Below are positions 48,896-61,000 of a DNA stretch of 64,000 bases, in pieces. The DNA comes from Nemertoderma westbladi (taxonomy: Eukaryota; Xenacoelomorpha; Nemertodermatida; Nemertodermatidae). A program made the position numbers and the translations under genes. The notes under the pieces were generated by a model. It ran no database searches. It worked only from the letters and a program-made list of their open reading frames with translations, and was not told the origin of the DNA. The first letter of the stretch is position 1. Each line of letters begins with the position of its first letter. Location of the stretch: assembly GCA_032718475.1 (NCBI GenBank), contig JAUCBJ010005018.1, forward strand, positions 1-64,000, written 5' to 3'.

Positions 48896-49513
48896 TTTAA
48901 ACTTAACAGATCCAATGGTAGAAAAATAGTGCATGAAGTCACAGAGAAATGCACCTAAACTAAATAATATCGAGATCAAGGCAAATATAATATTATAATA
49001 TATTGTTAAATATGCTCACAAACCTCATTGTTTTACACTTTTTACTATTTTATTAGAAATATTAAACTCACTTTATTCCACTTCAGTAGTTTTAACATTG
49101 TAATTTAGTAAAACGTATTTGTACTTATTAGATAGACAGGGAGTGCATATGGTGATGATATAAACTATATGAATTGGATGTGAATTTAGGAACGCTGTAT
49201 ATTGTGTACACACACATACAGTCCCGGAAGTCTCTAAGAAATATTATCAGACAAAGTGTTTCAATTTCTATTCTATTTTCTATACTAATCAATTTTATTG
49301 TGCGTTTGATTACAAATAAACATTGTCAGTAGATATTTAGATGTACTAAATAATTACTATAAAAGCCAGCAAGCTGACTGTAAACTAAACTGCCTAATAT
49401 TTAAATCGAAATATAAGATTAAACAAAAAGACTTAATCCGGGATAGAACCCATAGTACTTTAAAATCTTAATCGTTGAGGAGTAACGCAAAAGCAAGCAA
49501 ATAGGGTCCCTTA
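48896..49513 (+). other. Receptor 3' UTR and flank
   Basis: AT-rich non-coding DNA follows the TAA at 48893-48895. It contains the candidate polyadenylation hexamer listed separately and otherwise nothing recognised. Confidence 0.45.
49315..49320 (+). terminator. Candidate poly(A) signal AATAAA
   Basis: An exact AATAAA lies about 420 bases after the receptor stop codon. In such AT-rich DNA the hexamer is common, so this is only a candidate. Confidence 0.3.
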
Positions 49514-51081
49514 TTAACCCTCTTAGAGCCGGGGGGTCGAATCGATCCCCATTGGTGTTTGCGCTGGTGCTGTGAAAAAATGGGAAGACTTGAGCTGCTG
49601 AATTTTTGTGATAATTTCCCCATATAGTTGCTCTACCGAGCGGACATAAACTTATAAAAAGATATACGCTCATGTCTGTCTGGCTGTCTGTCAAATGTGT
49701 CTGTCAATTTTCAAACTATGAAAAATATGGTACTTAAGTATAATGTATCTATTACTTTGCAGTGTAAGCACCCTCAATTGCTTACTTGAGATATCTTATA
49801 ACGTATATATCTCTGAAATTTATAGGACGTTTATGTCTGTCAGTCTGCTTGTCTGCCTGTATGTCTGTCTGTATGTCCGTCTGTCCGTTTGTCCGCAGTC
49901 TGTCTGTTTCTCTGGTATGCTACAATTACCAATGAAATATAAAATTCATATCAGTAAAGCAAGACAATCCAAGTTCAGTATCATGATAAATGTACCCTGT
50001 CTGTCGGTCTGACTTACTGACTGTCTGTCATTTTCTCTGCCCATTTTATATTGTATGATACAATTATCAATGAAATATAAAATTCTTACAAGTAAATCAC
50101 GACTATTCAAGGATAAATTGTATAAATTGCATAACGTTGCATATGACGCACAAATAAGAAATGATGTGTTATACAACTATGGTAACATATCATTGCCAAT
50201 ACCCAGTATCATCCTGCAGAGACACCGCCTGACAATGCTTGCTGGGCACAGTTTCCACCGGCAGGATCAACCTGTGCACAACCTTGTGCTGTGGTATCCG
50301 ACTGGTGAGAATAGAAGTGGTGGACGGCAAATTAATTTCTATCTGTCTGTCTGTGTGTCTGTCTGTCTGTCAGTCTGTCTGTTTGTCGGTCTGCCTTTCC
50401 ATTTTAGTCAAGTACATTTATCTACTAAATTGCAGTATAAGAACACACAATTGTTTCAAACAGACATTTGATGACGTCTGTGGTATCTGTAATTTATTGT
50501 ATGTCTGTCTCTTTGTCAGTATGTCTGTTTGTCGGTCTGTCTGTTCATTATATAAGGTAAATACTACACTCATCAACAAATATAAAATTCATATAAATAA
50601 ATCAATAATATCTAATTATTGAAATTATATTGTGTTTGTTTCCAAAATTATATAGAACTTTACAAGCATTACTGTAATTCTAATTGACAGACAAGCAGAC
50701 AGACAGTCGGAAAGACAGACAAAGTTGTACAGACCTACAGACTGGCAGACCAGAGCGTCATACGTTGGTAAAGAAACCATTATCTACCTAGTGTGAGTAC
50801 GTTGTTGAATGAAACTAAGCCATGATAAAATATTTTTGTATTGTATGTACATCCAAAAGAACAGACAACAGACAGACAGCCAGAACTCACGAACCGACAG
50901 TAACTAAGTTTTACCACTTCACCAACTTGTAGAGGAGATTTCATAGTATATATGTACCAAATTTCAAGAAGGCAGACCAAAACGGGGCCGAGATATAAAG
51001 GGGGGGGGGGGGGGTCGCATCGACCCCCCCCCCCCCCGGTCCTTAGCGGGGGTAAAAAACGCCCGGCCCTAAAAGGGTTAA
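49514..51081. mobile_element. piggyBac-like non-autonomous inverted-repeat element
   Basis: The left end is TTAA followed by CCCTCTTAGAGCCGGGGGG (from 49518). The right end, read on the minus strand, is TTAA followed by CCCTTTTAGGGCCGGGCG (from 51077). About 15 of 18 bases match, and both ends sit on TTAA, the target used by piggyBac transposases, whose elements also start CCC. Near-palindromic ggggtcgaatcgatcccc (49530-49550) and ggggtcgcatcgacccc (about 51011-51030) lie just inside each end. No transposase frame is present; the interior is rich in GTCT repeats. Flanks also share agggtcccTT-like sequence, so the true ends could lie slightly further out. Confidence 0.6.
49830..50550 (+). repeat. 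CTGT/GTCT microsatellite clusters with duplicated spacers
   Basis: Imperfect ctgtctgtctgt tracts lie at about 49836-49910, 50340-50390 and 50500-50545. They alternate with a spacer containing caatgaaatataaaattc, seen at about 49930 and about 50070 (140 bases apart) and more weakly near 50575. Complementary gacagacag tracts follow at 50690-50720 and 50865-50880. Reading frames across this region reflect the simple repeats. Confidence 0.7.
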
Positions 51082-52070
51082 GGGTCCCTCTTTCCCATAA
51101 CAACTAGCTAGCTATCTCTATAAAGATAAGTTTTTGTTTCGTTATTATTTAATATTATCGAGGCAAAGTGCAAACTCAAAGTAATAAATAATTTACTATT
51201 ATTATTTATTAAACTTCGGTGGATATATATTATTCAAAGCAAAACATCGATACATAGACTTTACCTTTATGGATACCAAATTTTCTTTCAGTATCGTTCA
51301 ATCTATTTCAACTACTGTAAGTGTACGTTGTTACGACTAAAACGTTCTAGATTGGATCCCGAACCCTTACCCTTAAATCCACCTATTTCAAACTAAAATA
51401 ATGTTTCAATTTTCCAATAAAATTAGGTACTAATGTTGATTAACGCACTTGTTATTAAACATAAATTTGTTGGACTACCTATTAACTAAGTTATTTACCG
51501 TAGTTTTTTTTGTGCATTTGTGAAATTATTATATTAAGCCGGCACTTGCAATGGAACCAAAACCTTATTACATAATAATATGAGAAATCACTGTAGGATA
51601 GAAAGTGTTAATAATTTATACAAATACCGACTAACTGACTCATAATAGAAACTGTAGGCTATAATCCCACAAACAAAACCAGAACCATAAAACAGGAGAT
51701 TGCTCAGCACAAAACTCAGAAGGGAAGGATGGGAAGGCCAACCGCGATGTGTATATGGCATGTGGGCGATTGAAACATGTTGTTAATTGTACACAATGTG
51801 ATTTGTGTTGAATATTAATAAGAAAAATTTAGTATAATTATACATATTTTTTAAAGATTAAGCTAGGGTTCGCATATGCTATGCTACGCGGGCTAAAAAG
51901 TATTTTTTCTTAAAATTCACCACACTTTTCACAATCAATAATTTACTCCTAATTAATCCAGCGATACAATTGACACATGTATACAGTAATCAATAAAATC
52001 AATGGTAAAAATATTCGTATGTGTGAATTTGCAATTAGATGCTAAATATGGAAATATATTCAATGAAATG
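51082..52070. other. AT-rich intergenic DNA
   Basis: No gene, RNA or repeat array was recognised between the inverted-repeat element and the 45-bp array. Confidence 0.5.
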
Positions 52071-54327
52071 CCCTCATACTCCTAACCATCTGGGTAACAA
52101 CGGTTGTTTGGGTCCCCCTCATACTCCTAACGATCTGGGCAACTGGGTCCCCCTCATACTCCTAACCAATCTGGGCAACAACGGTTGTTTGGGTCCCCCT
52201 CATACTCCTAACCAATCTAGGCAACAACGGTTGTTTGGGTCCCCCCTCATACTCCTAACCAATCTGGGCAACAACGGTTGTTTGAGTACCCCTCATACTC
52301 CTAACCAATCTGGGCAACAACGGTTGTTTGAGTACCCCCCATACTCCTAACCAATCTGGGCAACAACGGAGTCCCCCTCATACTCCTAACCAATCTGGGC
52401 AACAACGGTTGTTTGAGTACCCCCCATACTCCTAACCAATCTGGGCAACAACGGTTGTTTGAGTACCCCTCATACTCCTAACCAATCTGGGCAACAACGG
52501 TTGTTTGAGTACCCCTCATACTCCTAACCAATCTGGGCAAGAACGGTTGTTTGAGTCCCCCTCATACTCCTAACCATCTGGGCAACAACGGTTGTTTGGG
52601 TCCCCCTCATACTCCTAACCATCGGGGCAACAACGGTTGTTTGGATCCCTCTCATACTCCTAACCATCTGGGCAACAACGGTTGTTTGGGTCCCCCTCAT
52701 ACTCCTAACCATCTGGGCAACAACGGTTGTTTGGGTCCCCCTCATACTCCTAACCAATCGGGGCAACAACGGTTGTTTGGATCCCCCTCATACTCATAAC
52801 CATATGGGCAACAACGGTTGTTTGGGTCCCCCTCATACTCCTAACCATCTGGGCAACAACGGTTGTTTGGGCCCCCCTCATACTCCTAACCAATCTGAGC
52901 AACAACGGTTGTTTGGGTCCCCCTCATACTCCTAACCATATGGGCAACAACGGTTGTTTGGGTCCCCCTCATACTCCTAACCATCTGGGCAACAACGGTT
53001 GTTTGGTTTCCCCTCATACTCCTAACCAATCTGGGCAACAACGGTTGTTTGGGTCGCCCTCATACTCCTAACCAATCTGGGCAATAACGGTTGTTTGGGT
53101 CCCCCTCATACTCATAACCATATAGGCAACAACGGTTGTTTGGTTTCCCCTCATACTCCTAACCAATCTGGGCAACAACGGTTGTTTGGTTTCCCCTCAT
53201 ACTCCTAACCATCTGGGCAACAACGGTTGTTTGGGCCCCCCTCATACTCATAACCATCTGGGCAACAACGGTTGTTTGGGTCCCCCTCATACTCCTAACC
53301 ATCTGGGCAACAACGGTTGTTTGGGCCCCCCTCATACTCATAACCATATAGGCAACAACGGTTGTTTGGGACCCCTCATACTCCTAACCATATGGGCAAC
53401 AACGGTTGTTTGGGTCCTCCTCATACTCCTAACCAATCTGGGCAACAACGGTTGTCTGGGTCCCCTTCATACTCATAACCATATAGGCAACAACGGTTGT
53501 TTGGGTCCCCCTCATACTCCTAACCATCTGGGCAACAACGGTTGTTTGGGCCCCCCTCATACTCATAACCATATAGGCAACAACGGTTGTTTGGGACCCC
53601 TCATACTCCTAACCATATGGGCAACAACGGTTGTTTGGGTCCTCCTCATACTCCTAACCAATCTGGGCAACAACGGTTGTCTGGGTCCCCTTCATACTCC
53701 TAACCATATAGGCAACAACGGTTGTTTGGGTCCCCCTCATACTCCTAACCATCTGGGCAACAATAACGGTTGTTTGGGTCCCCCTCATACTCCTAACCAT
53801 CTGGGTAACAAGGGTTGTTTGGGTCCCCCCCACACTCCTAACCAATCTGGGCAACAACGGTTGTTTTGGCCCCCCTCATACTCCTAACCATATGGGCAAC
53901 AACGGTTGTTTGGGTCCCCCTCATACTCCTAACCATCTGGGCAACAACGGTTGTTTGGATCCCCCTCATACTCCTAACCATATGGGCAACAACGGTTGTT
54001 TGGGTCCCCCTGATACTCCTAACCATCTGGGCAACAACGGTTGTTTGGGCCCCCCTCATACTCCTAACCATCTGGGCAACAACGGTTGTTTGGGTCCCCC
54101 ACATACTCCTAACCATCTGGGCAACAACGGTTGTTTGGGTCCCCCTCATACTCCTAACCATCTGGGCAACAACGGTTGTTTGGATCCCCCTCACACTCCT
54201 AACCATCTGGGCAACAACGGTTGTTTGGGTCCCCCTCATACTCCTAACCATCTGGGCAACAACGGTTGTTTGGGTCCCCCTCATACTCCTAACCATCTGG
54301 GCAACAACGGTTGTTTGGGTCCCCCTG
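52071..54327 (+). repeat. 45-bp minisatellite
   Basis: About 50 units of 45 bases (46 when aatctggg replaces atctggg) contain ctcatactcctaaccat and gggcaacaacggttgtttgg. Each unit includes an inverted repeat, AACAAC-G-GTTGTT. Changes include tccatac/cataac, agtaccc instead of gggtccc in 52270-52560, and one aacaataac insertion near 53760. Since 45 is a multiple of three, open frames appear on both strands (up to 233 codons forward) with a 15-residue repeat. They show no protein family or start logic and are not called genes. Confidence 0.96.
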
Positions 54328-55587
54328 TAAAAGCTTTTGCGGATATACTCAGTCCCCCTCGCCCGCAAGGTACCGTTATAGGTGTTTTAACGGACATAAA
54401 AGTCATTCTTCTATATACGTGCTTTGGAGGACATGGTAAGGCAAAAAACCCGCAATGCACCAAATACCCTTGCACAGCTTAGCCTTGATGATTCAGATTA
54501 CGACATCTAACAGCTGGTTGCTGACATGGAAACGGCCATTGGACACATGGTTCTTTGTTTGCTTAACAGCCAATCAGAGCGATTTTTTCTGTCGATGTGG
54601 AGCTTTTTGGCAGATCATGCTAGGAGTGTTCAGTCTTACTGTTTTTTCTTGATACTGTTGTGTTGTTGCTATCTAGGCCAGGAACACCGGCTCTAGAGTC
54701 AATTCGTTTTCATACTTTAGAAGAAACATTAGTAGGCTTAAGATTATAGAGCGTATAACTGTTAACAGTCCAGTCTATGTCATATATCACATATCATTAC
54801 TTGTCATATCATATCTTAACCTACCGTCTTAATGTTTTCGCTGTTGTCATATTTTGTATCAGTTGGTTGAATCCTATTTGGAGAACATTTATAAAGAACC
54901 CAAATTTCCCAATTTTCTTGATACACTACAGGTTAGAGAGACGGGTTATATATAGCGATTGCGACTTATATTGTTGTGGTTTGTAGTGAATTTAATGCTA
55001 TTTGATAAGCACTACATGAGTCCGTTGCTGTTCTCTTTATATATGATAAAATTCATTGACGGTCGGCAAATTAGTGAGCAGTATTGTGTGTTACCGGTAG
55101 TGTGCATGATTGTGGCTGATAACTAAGCATTTCCTAAAGAATGCGCCTCATACGTGAATCATAAGCCTTACCGACTTACCGTTGTGATTAGTATAAGTGA
55201 TATCTCTGTTTACCTAGATAGAGCGCCACGTCCTAAAGGAACTGTTAATATTTCCCGAAAGTGAATAATATTAGTCAGAAATTATTTATTAACGATCAAT
55301 CGAATAATACAGTAAGCTTACACTGCAATAATAATCTAAGCCCTCAGAATCCAGTCTCCCGGGTATATCCAGCGGGTGAATGGACGCGCACTAGGCTGGC
55401 TTCTGCTAATGTTGTGTTTATTGGTATTAAATATTTGTCAACTTCTAAAGTCTATTTATAAACCATAAGACATATAAATTTTGGCAGGTTAAACTGCTAA
55501 AGGTCTTCAAAAGCGCGTACAATAACAGTTATTGTCTTTATTGCAGTAAGCAATAAAGTTGAAAGTACCGGTCGACCGGTAAACCTG
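54328..55587. other. Flank; possible 5' LTR start of the BEL element
   Basis: No gene is visible. The string tgttgtgttgttgc at about 54657 and a TATATATA near 54946 would fit the start and promoter of a BEL-type LTR. The 3' LTR lies outside the window, so the LTR boundaries cannot be proved. Confidence 0.25.
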
Positions 55588-55716
55588 AACCGGTACTTCT
55601 GTAGGTCAGTAGGCCCAACTGCCAGAACCGGTACTGCTGTAGGTCCGTAGGTCCAACTGCCAGAACCGGTACTTCTGTAGGTCCATAGGCCCAACTGTCC
55701 TAACCGGTACTTCCAG
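55588..55716 (+). repeat. 38-bp tandem repeat (about 3.4 copies)
   Basis: Units begin aaccggtact at 55588, 55626, 55664 and 55702, exactly 38 bases apart, with ctgtaggtc and caactg in the full units. It lies upstream of the retrotransposon coding region. Its sequence is unrelated to the 38-bp array at 42321. Confidence 0.9.
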
Positions 55717-55862
55717 TATAAGTACATTAGTATTATTCGATTTGATTATTGTATACCGGTAGGTCTTAGTATTTAATCAGGGACTGCAGCCCTGGTTTTT
55801 TATTGAGATTTTACTTATTTCTGTCAGTTTTATTTCCTAGTAAGTTAATATTGAGCTGAAGA

Positions 55863-56465
55863 CGTATAAGTCTGCTCAGATTGTTCAGATAATTGTAGGC
55901 CAGACTGTTGTCGGATTGTTGTTGGGTTTGGAGAGATTGTGGCGTGTGTAGAGTTTGTCCGATAGAGTGCCAGTTAGTAAGTTGGGGCAGCCATAGCTGT
56001 AAGGTCAATCCCCTCTTAAAGAATAAGTCGTACTACCGTGTTAGAACGCATACTAACTAACCATTTTGGAATCTGCACATACTGTAGTTTATTTAGGCTT
56101 GACAGTATTCTGCCAGCGTTTTGGCCTGTGTTTGTTTGTGTGGTCTGTTCAGGTACCGTAATAGTTATTGCTCCGATATTTTGTAGGCTGGATTGTTGTC
56201 TAGCTACTATTAGGTCTGAAGAGATTGCTGCGTGTGTAGAGTTTGTCTGATAAAGTGCCAGTTAGTAAGTTGGGGCAGCCATAGCTGTAAGGTCAATCCC
56301 CTCTTAAAGAATAAGTCGTACTACCGTGTTAGAACGCATACTAACTAACCATTTCGGAATCTACACGTACGGTAGTTTATTTAGGCTTGGTGGTAGTCTG
56401 CCAGCGTTTGGTTTGTATTTTGTTTGAGTATTCTGTACGGGTAGCGTAATATTTATTATTCAGAG
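55863..56465 (+). repeat. 288-bp tandem duplication in BEL leader/LTR
   Basis: gtaggc at 55895 and 56183, and cagttagtaagttggggcag at 55971 and 56259, are both 288 bases apart. The central 110 bases (gccagttagtaag to actaactaaccatt) are nearly identical. The outer parts are diverged. A short third copy starts near 56444 (cgtaatatttattattcagag). Confidence 0.9.
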
Positions 56466-57404
56466 TTTATGCGATTATTCGCAACATTCATGTCCCCAAG
56501 TTTATTCCTACAGTAATTGTGTTTGTTACACATACCGTTATAGTTAAATTAACCCCGGTACTACACGGGCTGCTTGGCGTAGGAAAAGACTGGTGACTTT
56601 GTGCTTCGGTCACTCCAGCAGATGCCGTGGTTCTTTTAACTGTTCAAGTATATTTAACTACTGATTATTTGTTGTACCAGTACTTGTACCTAATTCAGGG
56701 TTTAGTGTACAGTGCTTTCCGAAAGTAATTAGTGTGTGGGCAGTATATTTGTGTTGTAAAGTGGTTAATAGGCACGTTGGATCTGGTAGTCCGCGGTAAT
56801 TAACTTCCAGGTAGGAACACTCCGTGATACATAACGTAGTACCTATAGCGATACGGCTATAGGTCGTCAGGCGGTGGTATTTTCTTATCTGGACAGTGCA
56901 ATATATTTACTACTACTTATTATTTTCAAATACCGTAGTACCCTGTCCGTTGTAATAAACAGAATTCTAACCCTTTGTTAGACTGGTTTGTAGACTTCCT
57001 GTAAAATTACCCTAAAATTTCGTACGTAATATTTTTGTTGTGTTTAATTAGAGAATTAATCTCACCCGTATCGTAAGTAATTTGTAGTATTAAGTAACTT
57101 AGGTAAATTAGAATTATCTGTTTTAGTGTCCCATAAGTAGCACTCCACTGAGAGCGCACAGCTTCTGTGTAGTGACTTCCCCCAGAAATAATAACATTTA
57201 TTTCAAGTATTGACAAAACCCATTTTAAACAGGTATATAAATATTATAAATCAACTCAAACGATTTATAAATAGTAGGCCTGCCATACAACAACTAGGTC
57301 TCAATATCAGTTGGACTACTGCTTAAATAACGGTAATAAAGTAAGTTAAAGTAACCAAGTAACCCTAAAATATTCAGAAATTCAATTATTCTAAAATAAT
57401 TGAC
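56466..57404. other. BEL leader/LTR sequence, no gene
   Basis: No coding frame. This is probably non-coding 5' sequence of the retrotransposon, judged only by position. The primer binding site was not identified. Confidence 0.35.
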
Positions 57405-57655
57405 ATACCGGTATTTACCATAGGCTTATTATATTTATTTCTATAAATTTGGGCTGAAATCATACCGGTACTCTGTAATTAATTCTAGTTCATAATTATA
57501 CTTATATATACTATAAGTGCAAGCTGTATACCGGTATTCACGATAGGCCTATTATATATTTATATATATTTGTGCTAAATTTATATACCGGTACTCTGTG
57601 ACAAAACTAGTTTACAATACTTATATATATTATAAGTGTATACCGGTATTCTAAT
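57405..57655 (+). repeat. Tandem duplication with ATACCGGTA motifs
   Basis: ataccggtatt starts units at 57405, 57538 and 57640 (spacings 133 and 102), each with ccataggc/cgataggc, ataccggtactctgt and ataagtg in order. The palindrome ACCGGT occurs repeatedly. It ends about 100 bases before the gag ATG. Confidence 0.8.
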
Positions 57656-57757
57656 ATACTGCAATAAATTACCGGTACTAGGCCAACGGTCATACTGAAT
57701 TACTAGACTTGCTTTAACTGTAACTATAGCAGTAAGCATTCAACTGTATAGCTAAAC

Positions 57758-57949
57758 ATGTCTGACACCCAGCAAAACCTGTCAGACAGTCTAATCGATA
57801 CAACCATCTGTGACACAGATAGGAGTGTGGAGCGATTAAGAAAGGAGTTCAGCTCACCTCCTACTGAAAGAAAGGTCATCCCTCCAGTAGTAGTATCAGA
57901 CCCTAAGCTAATCCAACACCGTAGGTCTATCATTGGCACTCGGGCCTAA
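57758..57949 (+). pseudogene. BEL gag N-terminal segment cut by in-frame stop
   Basis: A 63-codon frame starting at an ATG at 57758 is stopped by TAA at 57947-57949. The next 40 codons stay open in the same frame up to the ATG at 58070, where the long polyprotein frame begins. The simplest reading is a single gag frame broken by one nonsense mutation. Alternatives are programmed readthrough or use of the downstream ATG. The peptide is hydrophilic, rich in Ser, Thr and Asp, and matches no domain I know. Confidence 0.65.
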
Positions 57950-58069
57950 GTCAAGCGGAACCAGGAAGCAGCTGTCCAACAGCAGCAACATCCTAGTCAA
58001 GAAACTTGTTCCCAGCGATCAGATAGCTCCAGTAGTTCGGATACTGTAGAGCTGACCCCCGAACGCGGA

Positions 58070-61000
58070 TTGCAGATGGCGGCTACAGCCTACTCGGACC
58101 CCCTTCTCACCCTTCCTGCCGCAGTACTAACTACTATATTGATTGCGGTGGAAGAACATCAAGCCGATTGGGCGAGAAGTATGAGCGCGACCCAAGATAA
58201 TTATGCGGGATACGCCAGGGAAGAATTGATGTCTGTTGTCGAGTCACAATGGAACTTTCCCGGACCCGGACTCCCGTTAGATTTGTCCGAGGCTACTTGG
58301 GAAGATATACACAGGATGGGAGTGGCTAAAGATACGATGGATCCAGCTGTTTGGAAGAGGTCGGCAGCAGGATATGTGCAGGGATTCTTCGGCTCCTTAG
58401 AGCGATTGGAAGAACAATTGTTTCGACAACCCCAAGGACCTCAAGAGCAGGAAGAGCTGCTTTATCAAGTACGTGAAAGAACCCTACGCATTAGACTAAT
58501 CCTATCAGCCTTTGAGGAAACTTCCAAAAGAAGACAGGACATGTCGCTGCAGGTTGCTGTCAAAACTTGGTTCCAGCGGGTAGGTCTCAAAGTACAAGAA
58601 ATGGACCAGTGGAAATCCCAGCTGTCTGAGAGACTAACCTATGAAGAACCAACCGATGCCACCCTTTCTCAAGTGGAAGGCGAAGAGACCGCAGAGAGAC
58701 CACGAACGAGAGACGCCATCGACATTTATCTGTCCGACTATCAGCGTTTCCTAGGAGACGAACAGTTGAGGAGACGGCTGTCTGGACTTTCCCCTAATAG
58801 TGAAGGAACCCAGCGTGTGTTAGACTCAATCGATGCTGAAATGTTAGCTGCAAACCAAGCTAAATTTGATGAAAAACTTCGCCTCGCTAGAGTCCAGGAA
58901 GAAGAAGTAAAGAAAAGACGGATAGAGGAACAAAAGGCGGCGGCCATGACAGAAGCAGAAGTAGAAAGAAAGGCAGCGGCGGCAGAAGCAGAAGCAGAAA
59001 GAAAGGCAGCGGCAGCAGAAAGAAAAGCAGCAAAGGCAGTGGCAGAAGCAGAACGGAGAGCCTCTGAGGAGACTACCCAACTGGAGTTGGAGAATCTGCA
59101 AGAGACGCAAGACAACATAAATAAACAGTTAACTGCTAGTCACATGCAGATGATGAGAAGATCTACTCCCAAACGCCAGGGATATACGTCATCGGAGGAA
59201 AGCGAAACCACCGATCCTGAAGGCGGAGGAAATAGATCTCGTCTCAGCAGGCGTAGAAAAACATCTTACCGTCACAAATTGCCTGATTTGCCCCCAGCTG
59301 TGAGAAGACAACTAGCTAGCACAGACTTAAGTAGAATAGAACCTACAGACCAAATTATTAAGGTCAAAAAACTCCCTACTATAGTTGATGAGCCTGAAAT
59401 AATTAGGCCTGTCGTTCCCAAAGTCACTCCTGTGCTAGAGACCCCTGTACTTCCAGAGCTTAACTCTAAGTTCCCTTTACACAGTACTACACTGCCTGTA
59501 CCCGGTAGAACAGTCCATGAGAATATCCCTGTCCCGGAAGCTGAGAGAGAAATCAAAGATTTGTCTCCCGTCGTCCCGCGTCAGCCCGCTACAATGTTGG
59601 CGACTCCCGCTTCGGCAGTAGAGTGGGTAGAGGAGGGACGGCGGGGGATGAATCTCCTGCTCGGACAGATGCAGGAGACTGTCCACCAACTTAAGGGAAC
59701 AGTAAGGGAAGGTAGGGCCGAATTGCAAGAAGTGCAGCAAAGTATCGCGCTAGAACGCGACAAATTAGTCAATATCCAAAAAGGGATACCAATACCCCCT
59801 GTAAAATTGTGTCAACCTGTTAGGTCTGAAGTATTACATGCGCAAGGTGTGGAGCCTACACGCATCTATACTGCTAGTGAAGTAGAAACTCCTATAGCAA
59901 ACCCTATTAAGGGTGATTATAGACCTGTTGTTAATGATATTCCTTATAGACCTGATAATGATCCGAGAAATTTATATACCGATAATTCGATATTAAATAA
60001 CACGATGGCCCAAGAAAGCTTTACGCGTCAGATGGCTAGAACAGAAGCCCGCCAAGCGGTCAAAGTGGGAGAGATCGTCAAATTCAATGGAGATGAGATG
60101 AAATGGTTACCTTTCAACGAATATTACAAAGACAGCATACAGAACTCTGTGCTGTCTAACGGAGAGAAACTTAAGTTCCTCATCAAGTGCTTGGAAGGAC
60201 CTCCCAAGTTAATGGCGTTAAAGTTTATTGGACATCCAGAAGGATTAAGACAAGTTTGGGATACATTAAACATCAGGTATGGTAACAAGGATAACATAGC
60301 TAAGTATTTGTATGCAAAATTAGTAGCCCCCCAAAACTTCCTTAGTAGCGGGATTATAGAGTTTTCCGATGAGATTCAGGAGATCTGTAGACAATTGGAC
60401 TGGTTAGGTAAGTCTCATGAATATCAGAGTTCCATGGTTATTGGAGCCGTAGTCTCTACTTTACCAAAGGGTGGAGTATGTACACGCTGGGACAAGAAAG
60501 TGTTGTACATGAATGAACAACAACGACGAAGCCCTACCATGGCTGATCTCATGTCCTTCTTAGATGGTGAGGTAAAACTACAACTCATCAAGCAGTCCAG
60601 AGAGAAAACATCGGAAAATAAGGTAAGTGAGAAACCCGCTTCTAGGAGAAGAGTAACACCGGTGTGTTACACTGACGACGGCGAAAGCCAAGCTTCTCAA
60701 GAAGAAGACAGTGGGAAAGACACTGACCGATCTTACTACGTTAGCAAAACCCCAAAGGACGTAAGTAAATACAAGTCTCGAACCAACGATAGGAGAGAAC
60801 AGGTTGCCAAGACCCCTCCTCAGTCCCCTAACAGAATGCACGTAAGAAAGCCCGAACAAAGAACGAGAGTGCATCAGGTTACCCAAGGTAAAGTGAGTAA
60901 CATAAAACCTAACTGTGCGCTGTGCGACGGTACCCACCGTTTGAGTGCGTGTGCTGAATTTCTAAAGAAATCCCTTGTAGACAGACGTGCAGTCGTATGG

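Noticed and set aside
52039-54482. Frames on both strands with 15-residue repeats
   Set aside because: Product of a 45-bp repeat divisible by 3; both strands are open for the same reason.
58741-59118. Minus-strand Ser/Ala-rich frames of 88-125 codons
   Set aside because: They are antisense shadows of the Ala/Glu/Lys coiled coil of the BEL Gag region.
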